64,000 bases of DNA, taken from NCBI GenBank assembly GCA_035516155.1, contig DATJAP010000024.1, positions 110,947 through 174,946 on the forward strand, given 5' to 3'. This DNA is from JAJYKN01 sp035516155 (GTDB taxonomy: Bacteria; Nitrospirota; UBA9217). Position numbers and translations under genes: made by a program. How positions within the stretch are numbered: the first letter of the stretch is position 1; each line of letters begins with the position of its first letter. The notes beneath the pieces were generated by a model. The model was not told the origin of the DNA. It was given only the letters and a program-made list of their open reading frames with translations, and made no database searches. Positions 17,359 through 26,508 of the stretch are shown here, piece after piece.

Positions 17359-18216
17359 ATGCTTCTCCTCGACACGGTCCTCCTCAGGCCCTATGTGTTC
17401 GTCTTCCTTGCCGTTTACCTTGGCGGGTGCTCGCTGCACCTGGGACTGAAGAGGGCCCTCCTCTTCGCAGTCGCAGGATACGTTATCGCGTGGCTGTCGG
17501 AATTCTCGTCCATCCACAACGGCTTTCCCTACGGGCACTATTACTATCTTGACGGCACGAGGGGAAAAGAGATATGGGTCCTGGGCGTTCCGCTCATGGA
17601 CTCGATCAGTTACGTCTTTCTTGCCTATGCGAGCTATTCCCTGGCGCTTCTCGTTTACTCGCCTCTGCGCCGCCTGAAATGGATGGTGTATGTTCTTGAG
17701 ACAAAAAAAATAAGAGACTCCCTTCACGTGAGGATTCTCGGGGCGCTGCTGTTCGTCTACCTCGATATCATTATCGACCCTGTCGCTTTGCGGGGCGATC
17801 GCTGGTTTCTCGGCCGCATCTACGGCTACCCCGAACAAGGGGTCTATTTCGGCGTCCCTCTGTCAAATTTTATCGGATGGCTCGCAGTGGGCTTTTCAAT
17901 GATCTACATCTTGCAAAAGATCGACCGGTACCTGCGGAGAAAAGGGGCCTCGGATCTTATCGGGTACAAATATCCCTGGCGATTCTTGATCGGTCCCGTC
18001 CTTTATTTCTGCGTGCTGTTCTTCAATTTATCAGTCACGTTCCTCATCCGGGAGCATATGCTGGGATGGGCGGGGATCTTCATCGTACTGCTGCCCGCGT
18101 TCCTCACGTACACGATCGTGAGGGGCAAGATTTCCCAGGAAAGTGCCGGGACGGCGCTGGCGGATCATTACAGGGATTTCCCCCAAGCGATGGCTGTGGA
18201 TCTAGGAGGGGCGTGA
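17359..18216 (+). CDS. CruF-like carotenoid biosynthesis membrane protein (DUF422)
   Basis: A 285-residue polytopic membrane protein of the DUF422 family, which includes the carotenoid 1',2'-hydratase CruF. Family features seen are EFSSIHNGFPYGHYYY, GVPLMDSISYVFLAYASY and DIIIDPVALRGDRW, spread over about seven hydrophobic segments. It follows hpnH by 14 nt with AAGGAG as ribosome-binding site, so it is probably co-transcribed with the hopanoid genes. No phytoene synthase or desaturase is in the window. Substrate assignment is by family only. Confidence 0.78.
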   Translation: MLLLDTVLLRPYVFVFLAVYLGGCSLHLGLKRALLFAVAGYVIAWLSEFSSIHNGFPYGHYYYLDGTRGKEIWVLGVPLMDSISYVFLAYASYSLALLVYSPLRRLKWMVYVLETKKIRDSLHVRILGALLFVYLDIIIDPVALRGDRWFLGRIYGYPEQGVYFGVPLSNFIGWLAVGFSMIYILQKIDRYLRRKGASDLIGYKYPWRFLIGPVLYFCVLFFNLSVTFLIREHMLGWAGIFIVLLPAFLTYTIVRGKISQESAGTALADHYRDFPQAMAVDLGGA

Positions 18217-18435
18217 AAGACGGCCGCGATATTCTCCCGCCCCGCAGGGCCCTTCCTTGCCTCTGGCGCCATGATCCAGGTTGAAATATGATAGTAGTTC
18301 GCGACCAACACCCTGTACCTGGCGATGTTTCCATTCTTTTTGCAGAACATAATGTTTGTTTGCCACAACCTGCATTCGCGGGCGTTATGCCCGTAAACGC
18401 TCATTGCAAACGGCACGGTAGAGGGGAACGTCGCA

Positions 18436-19365
18436 TTGCGACATAAGATTTTTACAATTGACCTCATTACTGCCCTCCTTCTGTTCATGTCGCTATTTTT
18501 TTATCATGACGCACAAGCGGAGGACAAAGCTGCGGACCGTTTGGCTGAGGAAGGTCAAATCGTCGCGGGAGAGACGGGGAAACCTGATGAAGCTGTATTT
18601 TTACCAAGAGGTAACATTTTCAAACCGCTGATGGCTGACCCGAAGGAACTGCGCTTTTATCTCGGTTATCGACCCTACCAGGATGCTCATCAGTACCTCA
18701 CTCAACCAACAGAAATCTTCGCCGGTAGCTTAGGGGACACGTTCGGATTGTATCGTTCCCTTAATAACAACGGAGGATACAGCTGGCAGGCCAACATCAG
18801 CGGAGGGATCTATGCCGAGTTTGATCTTAAAACCCCGTCCTTTTATCTTGTGGATACCGATTATTTTATCGGCTTTCCTTTCACTTTCCGGAACGGACCC
18901 GCATCATACCGGCTTAACTTTTATCACCAAAGCTCCCACATCGGAGATGAGTACTTGCTGCATTCCGGCATTACGCGAATCGAATATTCATATGAGGCGC
19001 TCAACTTCATAGCATCATATGAGTGGACAAAGTGGCGCATTTATTACGGTGGCGAAGTTGTGGTTCAGGTGGAGCCGAGCAATTATAAGCCGCTTACCGT
19101 ACAAAGCGGCATGGAATATAACGGTGCCGGTAAATTCCTATTGGGGGGACGGCTCGTCGGAGGTTTGGACCTGAAATGCACGCAGGAGAACAATTGGCCC
19201 CTGAACGCATCGTTTAAAGCGGGCTTGCAATTCGACGGAACCGATTCGCGTGTTCGATCCCTCCGTTTCCTGCTTGAAGGCTACAATGGATATTCACCGT
19301 ACGGCCAATTTTACAACAATCGAATGAGCTACGTCGGTCTTGGTATCACCTTTGAGTATGAGTAA
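18436..19365 (+). CDS. DUF1207 exported protein
   Basis: A 309-residue protein with a signal peptide (ITALLLFMSLFFYHDAQA) and the DUF1207 hallmarks FLPRGNIFKPLMADPKE and NFYHQSSHIGDEY. The remaining sequence has barrel-like alternation and ends ITFEYE, so an outer-membrane location is likely. Start is TTG at 18436 with GAGGGG upstream. A small hairpin (CGGGC-gttat-GCCCG, 18379-18393) lies in the leader. The family has no known function. It precedes the Ton genes on the same strand but is separated from them by about 525 bp. Confidence 0.8.
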   Translation: MRHKIFTIDLITALLLFMSLFFYHDAQAEDKAADRLAEEGQIVAGETGKPDEAVFLPRGNIFKPLMADPKELRFYLGYRPYQDAHQYLTQPTEIFAGSLGDTFGLYRSLNNNGGYSWQANISGGIYAEFDLKTPSFYLVDTDYFIGFPFTFRNGPASYRLNFYHQSSHIGDEYLLHSGITRIEYSYEALNFIASYEWTKWRIYYGGEVVVQVEPSNYKPLTVQSGMEYNGAGKFLLGGRLVGGLDLKCTQENNWPLNASFKAGLQFDGTDSRVRSLRFLLEGYNGYSPYGQFYNNRMSYVGLGITFEYE

Positions 19366-19890
19366 TTTATGAGGCCGGTAAAGAAGCCAGTAAGTCATCA
19401 TGTTTAAAATCACCGGTTCATTTCAGTAAAATCCCAGAGAAAATAGAGTAACAGCTCTGCTTATTACGCTCGCGTCCCTGGTCTTGCGGATAAAGTATTT
19501 CATTATTATTCTTGACCACCGAATAGAACAGCGTTGGGTAGACGTGCAAGGTTTGCCGCCGGTGTGACTGCGAAACAAGCCTCCCTCTCGAAGAATACAG
19601 GTTCGTTTGTATGTCCCGAAACAACAAATCTCTCTCACATAAACTCCCCTGAAAGCAATCGTGTATTTCCGCTTTCCAGTGTTTAAAAACCGCTTGACTA
19701 AATTGATAGTCTGTGTTACTAAATAAAAATTCGTAACACCAGTTCAGGCACCATTGCATTTCATGAAACCGTTGTTTTATTTTCTTTATTGTATTGATGG
19801 GATTGTACCACGATGATCATCTTTGGATAAAAAGACAGCGCGGCGTGCTTGAGTGCAAAACAATACGGGAACATCAGAGGAGTGAGAAAA
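19366..19890. other. AT-rich intergenic region before exbB
   Basis: About 525 bp with no assured gene. A 113-codon open frame on the minus strand (19418-19759) has no good ribosome-binding site and no recognised family. No riboswitch class could be identified. Confidence 0.4.
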
Positions 19891-20325
19891 ATGGAATGGC
19901 TTAGAGTCGCTATCGATTACGGAATCATGGGTTTACTGCTGCTCCTCAGTATTGTGGCCGTTGCAATAGCTGTTGAAAGACATCTTGTCTACAAGAATCT
20001 AAACTTAAGCCAGTATCCTGATATAAAAAGCCTGGAGATGGTGCTTACCGAGAAGCTACACTTCATCGCAACTATTGGAAGCAATGCTCCCTATATCGGG
20101 CTGCTCGGCACGGTGCTTGGGATTATGCTCACCTTTTATACCATGGGGAAAGAGGGCTTCATGGATTCAGGGAAGATCATGGTAGGCCTTTCCCTTGCCT
20201 TGAAGGCGACCGCTGCCGGATTGCTAGTCGCTATACCCTCAGTCGTACTTTACAACCTTCTGGTGAGGAGGGCGAAGGTCCTGATGATGCAATGGGAGAT
20301 AAAAAATGGACGAGAAAGAGTTTGA
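19891..20325 (+). CDS. exbB: ExbB-like proton channel subunit (short form)
   Basis: A 144-residue MotA/TolQ/ExbB-family inner-membrane protein. An N-terminal helix (residues 9-28) and two helices in the C-terminal half (IATIGSNAPYIGLLGTVLGIM and LKATAAGLLVAIPSVVLYN) form the channel core. E. coli-type ExbB has ~240 residues; the large cytoplasmic loop here is cut down. AGGAGTGAG precedes the ATG at 19891. It overlaps exbD by 20 nt. With ExbD and TonB it should energise the receptor encoded next. Confidence 0.88.
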   Translation: MEWLRVAIDYGIMGLLLLLSIVAVAIAVERHLVYKNLNLSQYPDIKSLEMVLTEKLHFIATIGSNAPYIGLLGTVLGIMLTFYTMGKEGFMDSGKIMVGLSLALKATAAGLLVAIPSVVLYNLLVRRAKVLMMQWEIKNGRERV

Positions 20326-20686
20326 TTACATCAATGTCATTCCTCTTGTTGACGTGATGCTGGTGCTGCTCACTATCGTACTCACGACATCGACCTTCAT
20401 CGCGACGGGGGCCATTCGGGTTGAACTCCCCCAGGCATCAAAAAGTCCGGCAGAAATATTAAAGACCCAGACCATTGAAATAGATGCGAGCGACAACGTC
20501 TATTTGAACGGCCGTCTTACAGCGCTCGATGAATTGAAGGTCTCATTGCAAGCTACGCCTAGAGAAACTCCACTTCTCATCAGGGCCGATCGCAATATCC
20601 GTCTGCAGGCGTTTGTAGACGTCCTTGACGTCGTTAAAAACCTCGAGTTTAAAAGGGTCAGCTTGCAGACACAAGAGATAAAATGA
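20306..20686 (+). CDS. exbD: ExbD/TolR-family protein
   Basis: A 126-residue protein with a short cytoplasmic N-terminus, one membrane helix and a periplasmic domain. The helix region NVIPLVDVMLVLLTIVLTT carries the aspartate (D16) needed for proton use in ExbD. The periplasmic part contains VELPQ and LLIRADRNIRLQAFVDVLD, typical of the family. It overlaps exbB by 20 nt and tonB by ATGA. Confidence 0.92.
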   Translation: MDEKEFDYINVIPLVDVMLVLLTIVLTTSTFIATGAIRVELPQASKSPAEILKTQTIEIDASDNVYLNGRLTALDELKVSLQATPRETPLLIRADRNIRLQAFVDVLDVVKNLEFKRVSLQTQEIK

Positions 20687-21345
20687 TGAAGTACCAGCGT
20701 ATCGGCTTACAGATATCTCTACTCATACACACCGTGGTCTTTATGATCGGCGTCGCATACAGCCACTTTTTGGTCTCGACGAGCGCACCTGTTCCTATCG
20801 AGATCGGAATTCTCTCCTGTCCTGAGCCTGCACCGGTTAAGGTCGCGCCGCAGCACAGGAACCAAGTACGCATGGTTAAAGAATCGATGAAGCCGGCTCA
20901 GCAGCCGGAAACACTCTCTCCGATGGCGGTGGCTGAGAGGCCGATAGTGAAGCAGGAAGTAACGGCATCACAGACAGTGACCGCCCCGCAGACAGGAACA
21001 GCTCCGCAGACAGGAGCGGGCGAATCTTTAAAAGCGAATCAAACCGCACCGACTGGTTCGATGGTCGGTCCCGCCTTTAATGCTGATTATCTTCATAATC
21101 CAAAACCCCTATACCCACTTCTCGCGCGACGGTTGAGGCTGGAAGGAACAGTTATCGTACGGGTGCTGGTTAACCCGGAGGGTAAGGCTGAAATCGTCCG
21201 CTTGGGAACGAGCGCCGGATCGAATGTGCTGGACCAGGCAGCATTAAATGCTGTGCAAGGGTGGTCTTTCATACCGGCGCAGCAGGGAGGGCTCCCGGTT
21301 TCCGCCTGGGTGGACGTTCCCATTCGTTTTCGCTTGACCGAGTGA
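20683..21345 (+). CDS. tonB: TonB energy transducer
   Basis: A 220-residue TonB-family protein. It has one N-terminal membrane helix (about 9-28), a linker with Pro/Gln/Thr repeats (APQTGTAPQTGAG, encoded by an 18-nt near-repeat) and a C-terminal TonB domain from PKPLYPLLARRLRLEG to the end (DVPIRFRLTE). The linker spans the periplasm and the C-terminal domain touches the receptor's TonB box. It overlaps exbD by ATGA and lies 61 nt before the receptor. Confidence 0.92.
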   Translation: MMKYQRIGLQISLLIHTVVFMIGVAYSHFLVSTSAPVPIEIGILSCPEPAPVKVAPQHRNQVRMVKESMKPAQQPETLSPMAVAERPIVKQEVTASQTVTAPQTGTAPQTGAGESLKANQTAPTGSMVGPAFNADYLHNPKPLYPLLARRLRLEGTVIVRVLVNPEGKAEIVRLGTSAGSNVLDQAALNAVQGWSFIPAQQGGLPVSAWVDVPIRFRLTE

Positions 21346-21406
21346 AGCGACCCGAATCGCCGATTACAACTGAAAAGCTATGCCCAACATCCGGGAAGAG
21401 GCGTGA

Positions 21407-23476
21407 TTGCAAAAAGGGATCAAGCTCCTTGTGAAAATTGCTATTGGCGTCTTGTTATTTTTTAGCGGGCATACAGCACCTCTCTTTGCCGGCGGAGTCC
21501 AGACTCTCAACACCGTAGAAGTGACCGGCTCCGCGGCCGAGGATTTAGTCGGCGCAGCGGATTCCGCTACCGAGGGAACTGTCCCGCCTCAACAGATCGA
21601 AGACCTGCCTGTATTACGGACCGGCGAATTTCTTGAAGAAGTTCCCGGTCTGATTGTCAGCCAGCACAGCGGCGAAGGCAAGGCGAACCAGTACTATTTG
21701 CGAGGGTTTAACCTCGATCACGGAACCGATTTGGCGACGACCGTGGCTGGCATGCCGATCAATATGCCGACCCACGCGCATGGGCAGGGGTATACGGACC
21801 TGAACTTCTTGATGCCGGAACTGCTGAGCGGCATCCAATACAGGAAAGGGCCGTACTACGCAGATCAAGGAGACTTTTCCGCTGCCGGCGCCGTCACCAT
21901 GGATTACGTCAATGTGCTGGAACGCAATATTGCTGAAGTGGGCATAGGGAACGAAAACTATCGCCGGGCTTTGGTGGCCGGATCCCCGGAGCTTGCCGGG
22001 GGGCATCTGCTCTATGGTCTCGAAGCATACCATCATGACGGTCCCTGGGTTCACCCTGACGACTACAATAAATTCAATGGCGTGCTTCGCTACAGTCGTG
22101 GTGATGCGCAAAACGGCTACAGTATAACAGCTATGGGCTACAACGGAACCTGGAATGCCACGAACCAGGTCGCCATCCGCGCCATAGATGAAGGCCTGAT
22201 CTCCCGTTATGGCTCCCTCGATCCCACGGATGCAGAAAATTCGTATCGATACAGCCTCTCCGTAGAAGGGCAACAAACATCGGAGAATTCGATTACCCGG
22301 GAAAACGCATACCTGATCAAGTATCAAATGAATTTGTGGAATAATTTTACGTATGATTTGGAAGATCAGGTCAACGGCGACCAGTTTCATCAGTCCGATA
22401 AGCGGATCATATCCGGCTTCAGTGTCAGCCAGGACTGGATAACGAAGCTGGCTGGTCACGATATGGTCAATACCGTAGGAGTGCAGGTACGCAATGATGA
22501 CATCAGTCCGGTCGGACTGTACCATACCGTGGATCAACAACAGATTTCCGTAACAGAGCAGGACCATGTTATCCAGACCAGCGGAAGCGTTTATGTACAG
22601 AACCGCTTTCAATGGTCGGATAAATTCCGCAGCATAGCGGGGCTCCGCGGAGACGCTTACCGTTGGGACGTTACGGCGAATATTCCCCAGAATTCCGGCA
22701 TTGCCCACGCCTCCCTCCTCGATCCTAAACTGAGCCTGATTTTCGGACCCTGGGAAAAGACAGAATTCTATATAAATGCTGGTCAAGGTTTCCACAGCAA
22801 TGACGGACGGGGAACAACCATAACGGTGGACCCCCTGACCGGTGAGCCGACCAGCAAAGTCAGCCCCCTCGTGCGAGCTGAGGGGCTTGATATCGGGGCG
22901 AGAACAGCAGTCGTGCCCCATCTGCAAAGCGAGCTTACCTTTTGGGCACTCAATCTGGCCTCCGAGCTTGTCTTTGATGGCGACCACGGCGTAACCGAGC
23001 CGAGCTATGCGAGCCGGCGGTACGGCGTGGAATGGGCAAACTATTATAAGCCCACCTCCTGGTTCACCTTTGATGCGGACTTAGCCCTATCGCATGCGCG
23101 CTTTGTCGGTGATCCTGTCGGAAACCGCATTCCTGGTTCACCCGAAGGGGTAGCCTCTGCCGGAGCCTCGATTGACAGCATAGACGGCTATCTCGGCAGC
23201 CTGAAGGTGCGTTATTTCGGACCGCGTCCGCTTTATGATGACAACAGCGTCCGATCCAACGCGTCCACAATCGTGGACGCCCGGGTCGGCTATAAATTCA
23301 CCAATAACTGGCGCCTATTCCTCGATGTTTTCAACCTGTTTAACGCAAAGGTCAGCGATATTGACTATTTTTACGTATCCCGGCTTCCGGGTGAGCCCCC
23401 TGCAGGCGTGGCGGATGTTTCCACTCATCCGGCGGATCCTCTGGAAGCTCGCCTTATACTTTCCATGGTTTTCTGA
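21407..23476 (+). CDS. TonB-dependent outer-membrane receptor
   Basis: A 689-residue receptor with a signal peptide (to about residue 28). A likely TonB box (TVEVTG) is followed by a plug domain (EDLPVLRTGEFLEEVPGLIV, YYLRGFNLDHGTDLA) and a 22-strand-type barrel ending in LEARLILSMVF with a terminal Phe. The plug segment NMPTHAHGQGYTDLNFLMPE marks a receptor subgroup whose substrate I cannot name. TTG start with GGGAAGAGG upstream. Its own ExbB-ExbD-TonB set directly upstream suggests a dedicated uptake system. Confidence 0.93.
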   Translation: MQKGIKLLVKIAIGVLLFFSGHTAPLFAGGVQTLNTVEVTGSAAEDLVGAADSATEGTVPPQQIEDLPVLRTGEFLEEVPGLIVSQHSGEGKANQYYLRGFNLDHGTDLATTVAGMPINMPTHAHGQGYTDLNFLMPELLSGIQYRKGPYYADQGDFSAAGAVTMDYVNVLERNIAEVGIGNENYRRALVAGSPELAGGHLLYGLEAYHHDGPWVHPDDYNKFNGVLRYSRGDAQNGYSITAMGYNGTWNATNQVAIRAIDEGLISRYGSLDPTDAENSYRYSLSVEGQQTSENSITRENAYLIKYQMNLWNNFTYDLEDQVNGDQFHQSDKRIISGFSVSQDWITKLAGHDMVNTVGVQVRNDDISPVGLYHTVDQQQISVTEQDHVIQTSGSVYVQNRFQWSDKFRSIAGLRGDAYRWDVTANIPQNSGIAHASLLDPKLSLIFGPWEKTEFYINAGQGFHSNDGRGTTITVDPLTGEPTSKVSPLVRAEGLDIGARTAVVPHLQSELTFWALNLASELVFDGDHGVTEPSYASRRYGVEWANYYKPTSWFTFDADLALSHARFVGDPVGNRIPGSPEGVASAGASIDSIDGYLGSLKVRYFGPRPLYDDNSVRSNASTIVDARVGYKFTNNWRLFLDVFNLFNAKVSDIDYFYVSRLPGEPPAGVADVSTHPADPLEARLILSMVF

Positions 23477-23585
23477 TAGCCGGTTCAGGTGATACGCATA
23501 AGGTACGCTTTGCGCAGGGTATCGAAAATCGGAAAGGTATTCATCTAAAGAAAATGAGGTTATGATGGATTTCAGGAGGGATCCC

Positions 23586-24491
23586 GTGATAAAGTCTTTC
23601 ACGATGCGGCTTGTTTATGCGATGCTTCTGCTCACGCTGGCGGCTTGTGGCGGCAAAGAACCAACAGAGAGTGGGCTGTTCGGCATTGTTTGGTCAGGTG
23701 CTCAAGCTCAATTCGTGGGAGTGGGAAGCGGCGGCATGATCCGCACCTCCCCCGACGGCATATCGTGGACATTCCAGAACTCCGGCACAACGGAGTCCCT
23801 GCTCAATATTGCATGGTCGGGAACACAATTTACGGCAGTGGGCAATCATGGGGTCATTCTCACTTCTCCCGACGGAGTAAAGTGGACCATGCAGACGTCA
23901 GGTACTACCAGTGATCTCTACGGTGTTGCCTGGTCCGGGTCGCGGTTCGCAACGGTGGGAGATGCCGGAGTTATTTTTACCTCACCGACGGGAACACAAT
24001 GGACTCCGCAGACATCGGGCACTGCCGAGAATCTCTACGGCCTTGCCTCGTCCGGGACGCAGTTCGTTGCTGTCGGGGATGACGGCGTAATCCTCACCTC
24101 TCCAAACGCAATTGCCTGGACAGTACAGACGTCGGGCATTACCGGTCCCCTCGGTGGCATAATCTGGTCGGGGACACAATTCGTGGCAATAGGAAATAAC
24201 GGTGCTATCCTTACCTCTCCCAATGGAGTGGCGTGGACATCTCAGACATCTGGAGTAACAAACGGCCTGAGCGGTATTGCCTGGTCCGGAACACAGTTCG
24301 TCACCGTAGGAGACACGGGAACCATCCTTACCTCCCCGAACGCTATAACATGGACGCCGCAGGCTTCGGGCACATCAAATTCCCTGTTTGGCGTTGTGTG
24401 GTCCGATACCCAATCTCAGTTTGTGGCCGTGGGATGGGGCAACATCATCCTTACATCCCCGGACGGGGTAAAGTGGACACAACGTTCTTAA
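23586..24491 (+). CDS. Lipoprotein with seven propeller-type repeats
   Basis: A 301-residue protein. A lipobox (LLTLAAC) predicts lipid attachment. Everything after it is seven consecutive 39-41-residue repeats of pattern WSGTQFVAVGDDGVILTSP followed by a WT-x-Q-x-SGT turn. The number and length suit a single seven-bladed beta-propeller. Start is GTG at 23586, chosen because AGGAGGG lies 5 nt upstream; the in-frame ATG at 23562 lacks this. It follows the receptor by about 110 nt on the same strand. Binding partner and exact location (inner or outer membrane) are unknown. Confidence 0.78.
   Translation: MIKSFTMRLVYAMLLLTLAACGGKEPTESGLFGIVWSGAQAQFVGVGSGGMIRTSPDGISWTFQNSGTTESLLNIAWSGTQFTAVGNHGVILTSPDGVKWTMQTSGTTSDLYGVAWSGSRFATVGDAGVIFTSPTGTQWTPQTSGTAENLYGLASSGTQFVAVGDDGVILTSPNAIAWTVQTSGITGPLGGIIWSGTQFVAIGNNGAILTSPNGVAWTSQTSGVTNGLSGIAWSGTQFVTVGDTGTILTSPNAITWTPQASGTSNSLFGVVWSDTQSQFVAVGWGNIILTSPDGVKWTQRS
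23664..24488 (+). repeat. Seven tandem ~117-bp coding repeats
   Basis: The seven blades of the lipoprotein are also similar at DNA level, e.g. repeated TGGTCCGGGACACA-like and CTTACCTCTCC-like segments. Units are 39-41 codons. The first and last are the most divergent; the inner five are closest, as expected from duplication followed by drift. Confidence 0.75.
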
Positions 24492-24982
24492 GTGCTTGCG
24501 TTGGTGTGCGACCAGCGTTGACTGAGCAAGAATGAAGTTTATTGCAATCGACGCTCTCTTATAGAGAGTAGTTCCGGTATTTGAGGGCAATTTGCGGTAT
24601 GTCAGCGATCATGATGTTTCCTCTTTTTCGCAGAGAGAAGGCCACGCGATTTGGATAAACGAAGTTACTCCTCAGAAGCGATCTCTTCGTTACAACCTCT
24701 TCGTCAATGTCTAACCATGAACTTTCCAACCTTCAACGTTTTTGGCCCGCCCTTGCCTTTGGCTCGGACATTTGATACTATTGATTCCCGTATAAGGGGC
24801 TTTCAGCGGGCATAGGCGAATCAATCCGGCATCCGCGATAAACCTCGCTGCCGATTAGCCCTTAATATCCCATGGTGTAGACGGGAGCAACTCTGCTTTT
24901 CTTCCCGTATTCGATAACATAAAACGCCGAATCGACATTATGGAATATCACGGGACCTTAGCCTAATTTCTCGGAGCGATGG
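24492..24982. other. Intergenic region with no gene seen
   Basis: About 490 bp. Only a small inverted repeat (CTCTCT-tat-AGAGAG, 24553-24567) stands out. No terminator with a U-tract, no RNA gene and no supported ORF. Confidence 0.4.
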
Positions 24983-26302
24983 ATGCGCGATGCGATAGCC
25001 GTAACTGAGAGCAGGACCAAAGGCCAGAGACATCCCGCCGGGTTGTATGTTCTTTTTTTTACGGAAATGTGGGAAAGGTTTTCCTACTACGGGATGCGAT
25101 CACTGCTTGTCTACTACATGATCAAGCACCTGCAATTCACGCAGGAACGGTCGTCCCGAATTTACGGGCTCTATACCGGGTTTGTCTACTTCACCCCGCT
25201 CTTCGGTGGCATGCTCGCGGACCGGCTCCTCGGGCAGCGCCGGACGGTGATCCTGGGAGGGGTGCTCATGGCCATTGGACATTTTTTGATGGCCTTCGAA
25301 AGCCTGTTCTTCCCGGCACTGGTGTTCCTGATCCTCGGCAATGGTCTCCTCAAGCCGAATATCTCAACGCAAGTCGGGGCGCTTTACCCTGCGGGCGACC
25401 ATCGCCGCGATCGCGCGTTCAGCATTTTCTATATGGGAATCAATCTCGGTGCGTTCTTTTCACCTCTGGTTTGCGGAACCCTCGGCGAGAAAATCGGGTT
25501 CCACTGGGGCTTTGTCGCTGCCGGTGTCGGCATGGTCATCGGGCTTTTCGTCTATCTCTGGGGCCAGAAGCACCTTGCCCCCGATCTGATCACGCAGAAA
25601 AAGGATGCCAAACAGCAGAAGTCTTCAGAACCCATAACGCGTGAGGACTGGCTGAAGATTGGCGCAATCTTCGTCATGATGGCCCTGAGCATCGTTTTCT
25701 GGAGCGTATACGAGCAGCAGGGCAACACGATGGCGCTTTGGGCTGACGCCAATACAGACCGGATGATCTTCGGGTGGGAAATGCCGGCGTCATGGTTTCA
25801 ATCTTTCAATCCGCTCATGATATTTATTTTCGTTCCGACGCTTAACCTGTTCTGGGGCTGGCAGGATCGCCGCGGAAAAGAACCTTCGAGCATCGCCAAG
25901 ATGGGAATCGGCTGCATCCTGCTTGCTGCGGCTTTCCTGATCCTGATTCCGCCGGCCCGGGAACTGGCAGTCAACCCGAAGGCGAGCCTAGGGTGGTTGA
26001 CAGCCTGCACGTTCGTGCTCACGCTCGGTGAAGTCTATCTTTCTCCGATCGGCCTCTCGCTGGTGACCAAAATCGCTCCCGCCCGAATCGTCTCCATGAT
26101 GATGGGGGTATGGTTCCTCTCGAGCTTTTTCGGCAACTTCCTGTCGGGATATCTGGGAACGTTTTGGGGGAAGATGTCCAAAGAGAATTTTTTCCTGTTG
26201 ATGTTCACCCTCTCCTTCGCGGCCGGCTTGGCGTTTTTTGCCCTCCTGAAGCCGTTGAAAAAAGCAATTGGAGAAGGCAAACAGGCCATCGCGGACGTGT
26301 GA
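24983..26302 (+). CDS. POT-family proton-coupled oligopeptide transporter
   Basis: A 439-residue member of the POT/PTR2 branch of the major facilitator superfamily, importing di- and tripeptides with protons. The N-terminal signature FFTEMWERFSYYGMRSLL includes the ExxERFxYYG motif used in proton coupling. The second PTR2-type motif appears as FSIFYMGINLGAFFSPLVCG. About twelve to fourteen helices are visible. GGAG lies 7 nt before the ATG. It stands alone. Confidence 0.9.
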   Translation: MRDAIAVTESRTKGQRHPAGLYVLFFTEMWERFSYYGMRSLLVYYMIKHLQFTQERSSRIYGLYTGFVYFTPLFGGMLADRLLGQRRTVILGGVLMAIGHFLMAFESLFFPALVFLILGNGLLKPNISTQVGALYPAGDHRRDRAFSIFYMGINLGAFFSPLVCGTLGEKIGFHWGFVAAGVGMVIGLFVYLWGQKHLAPDLITQKKDAKQQKSSEPITREDWLKIGAIFVMMALSIVFWSVYEQQGNTMALWADANTDRMIFGWEMPASWFQSFNPLMIFIFVPTLNLFWGWQDRRGKEPSSIAKMGIGCILLAAAFLILIPPARELAVNPKASLGWLTACTFVLTLGEVYLSPIGLSLVTKIAPARIVSMMMGVWFLSSFFGNFLSGYLGTFWGKMSKENFFLLMFTLSFAAGLAFFALLKPLKKAIGEGKQAIADV

Positions 26303-26466
26303 TTACGAAAAGGCAACACTCGGTCATACATCCGCGTTCATCACCACGCGCAAACAACAAAGAGTTTATTGTATGTCATGCTCAATATTACGGAATGTAT
26401 CGAGCGGCATATTTTCGCTCCCACGAGAGGGCCCAATTTTTTACTCATGAAATTTTTCAGAAGTAG

Positions 26467-26494
26467 TTGCAATTAAGAACTATTTCAGTACAAT
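26467..26494 (+). promoter_or_regulatory. Promoter for the Cache histidine kinase
   Basis: TTGCAA (26467-26472), 16 nt, TACAAT (26489-26494). Initiation near 26501 would fall only about 8 nt before the ATG at 26509, giving an almost leaderless message. Confidence 0.45.
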
Positions 26495-26508
26495 GCCTAA
26501 TAAATCCA

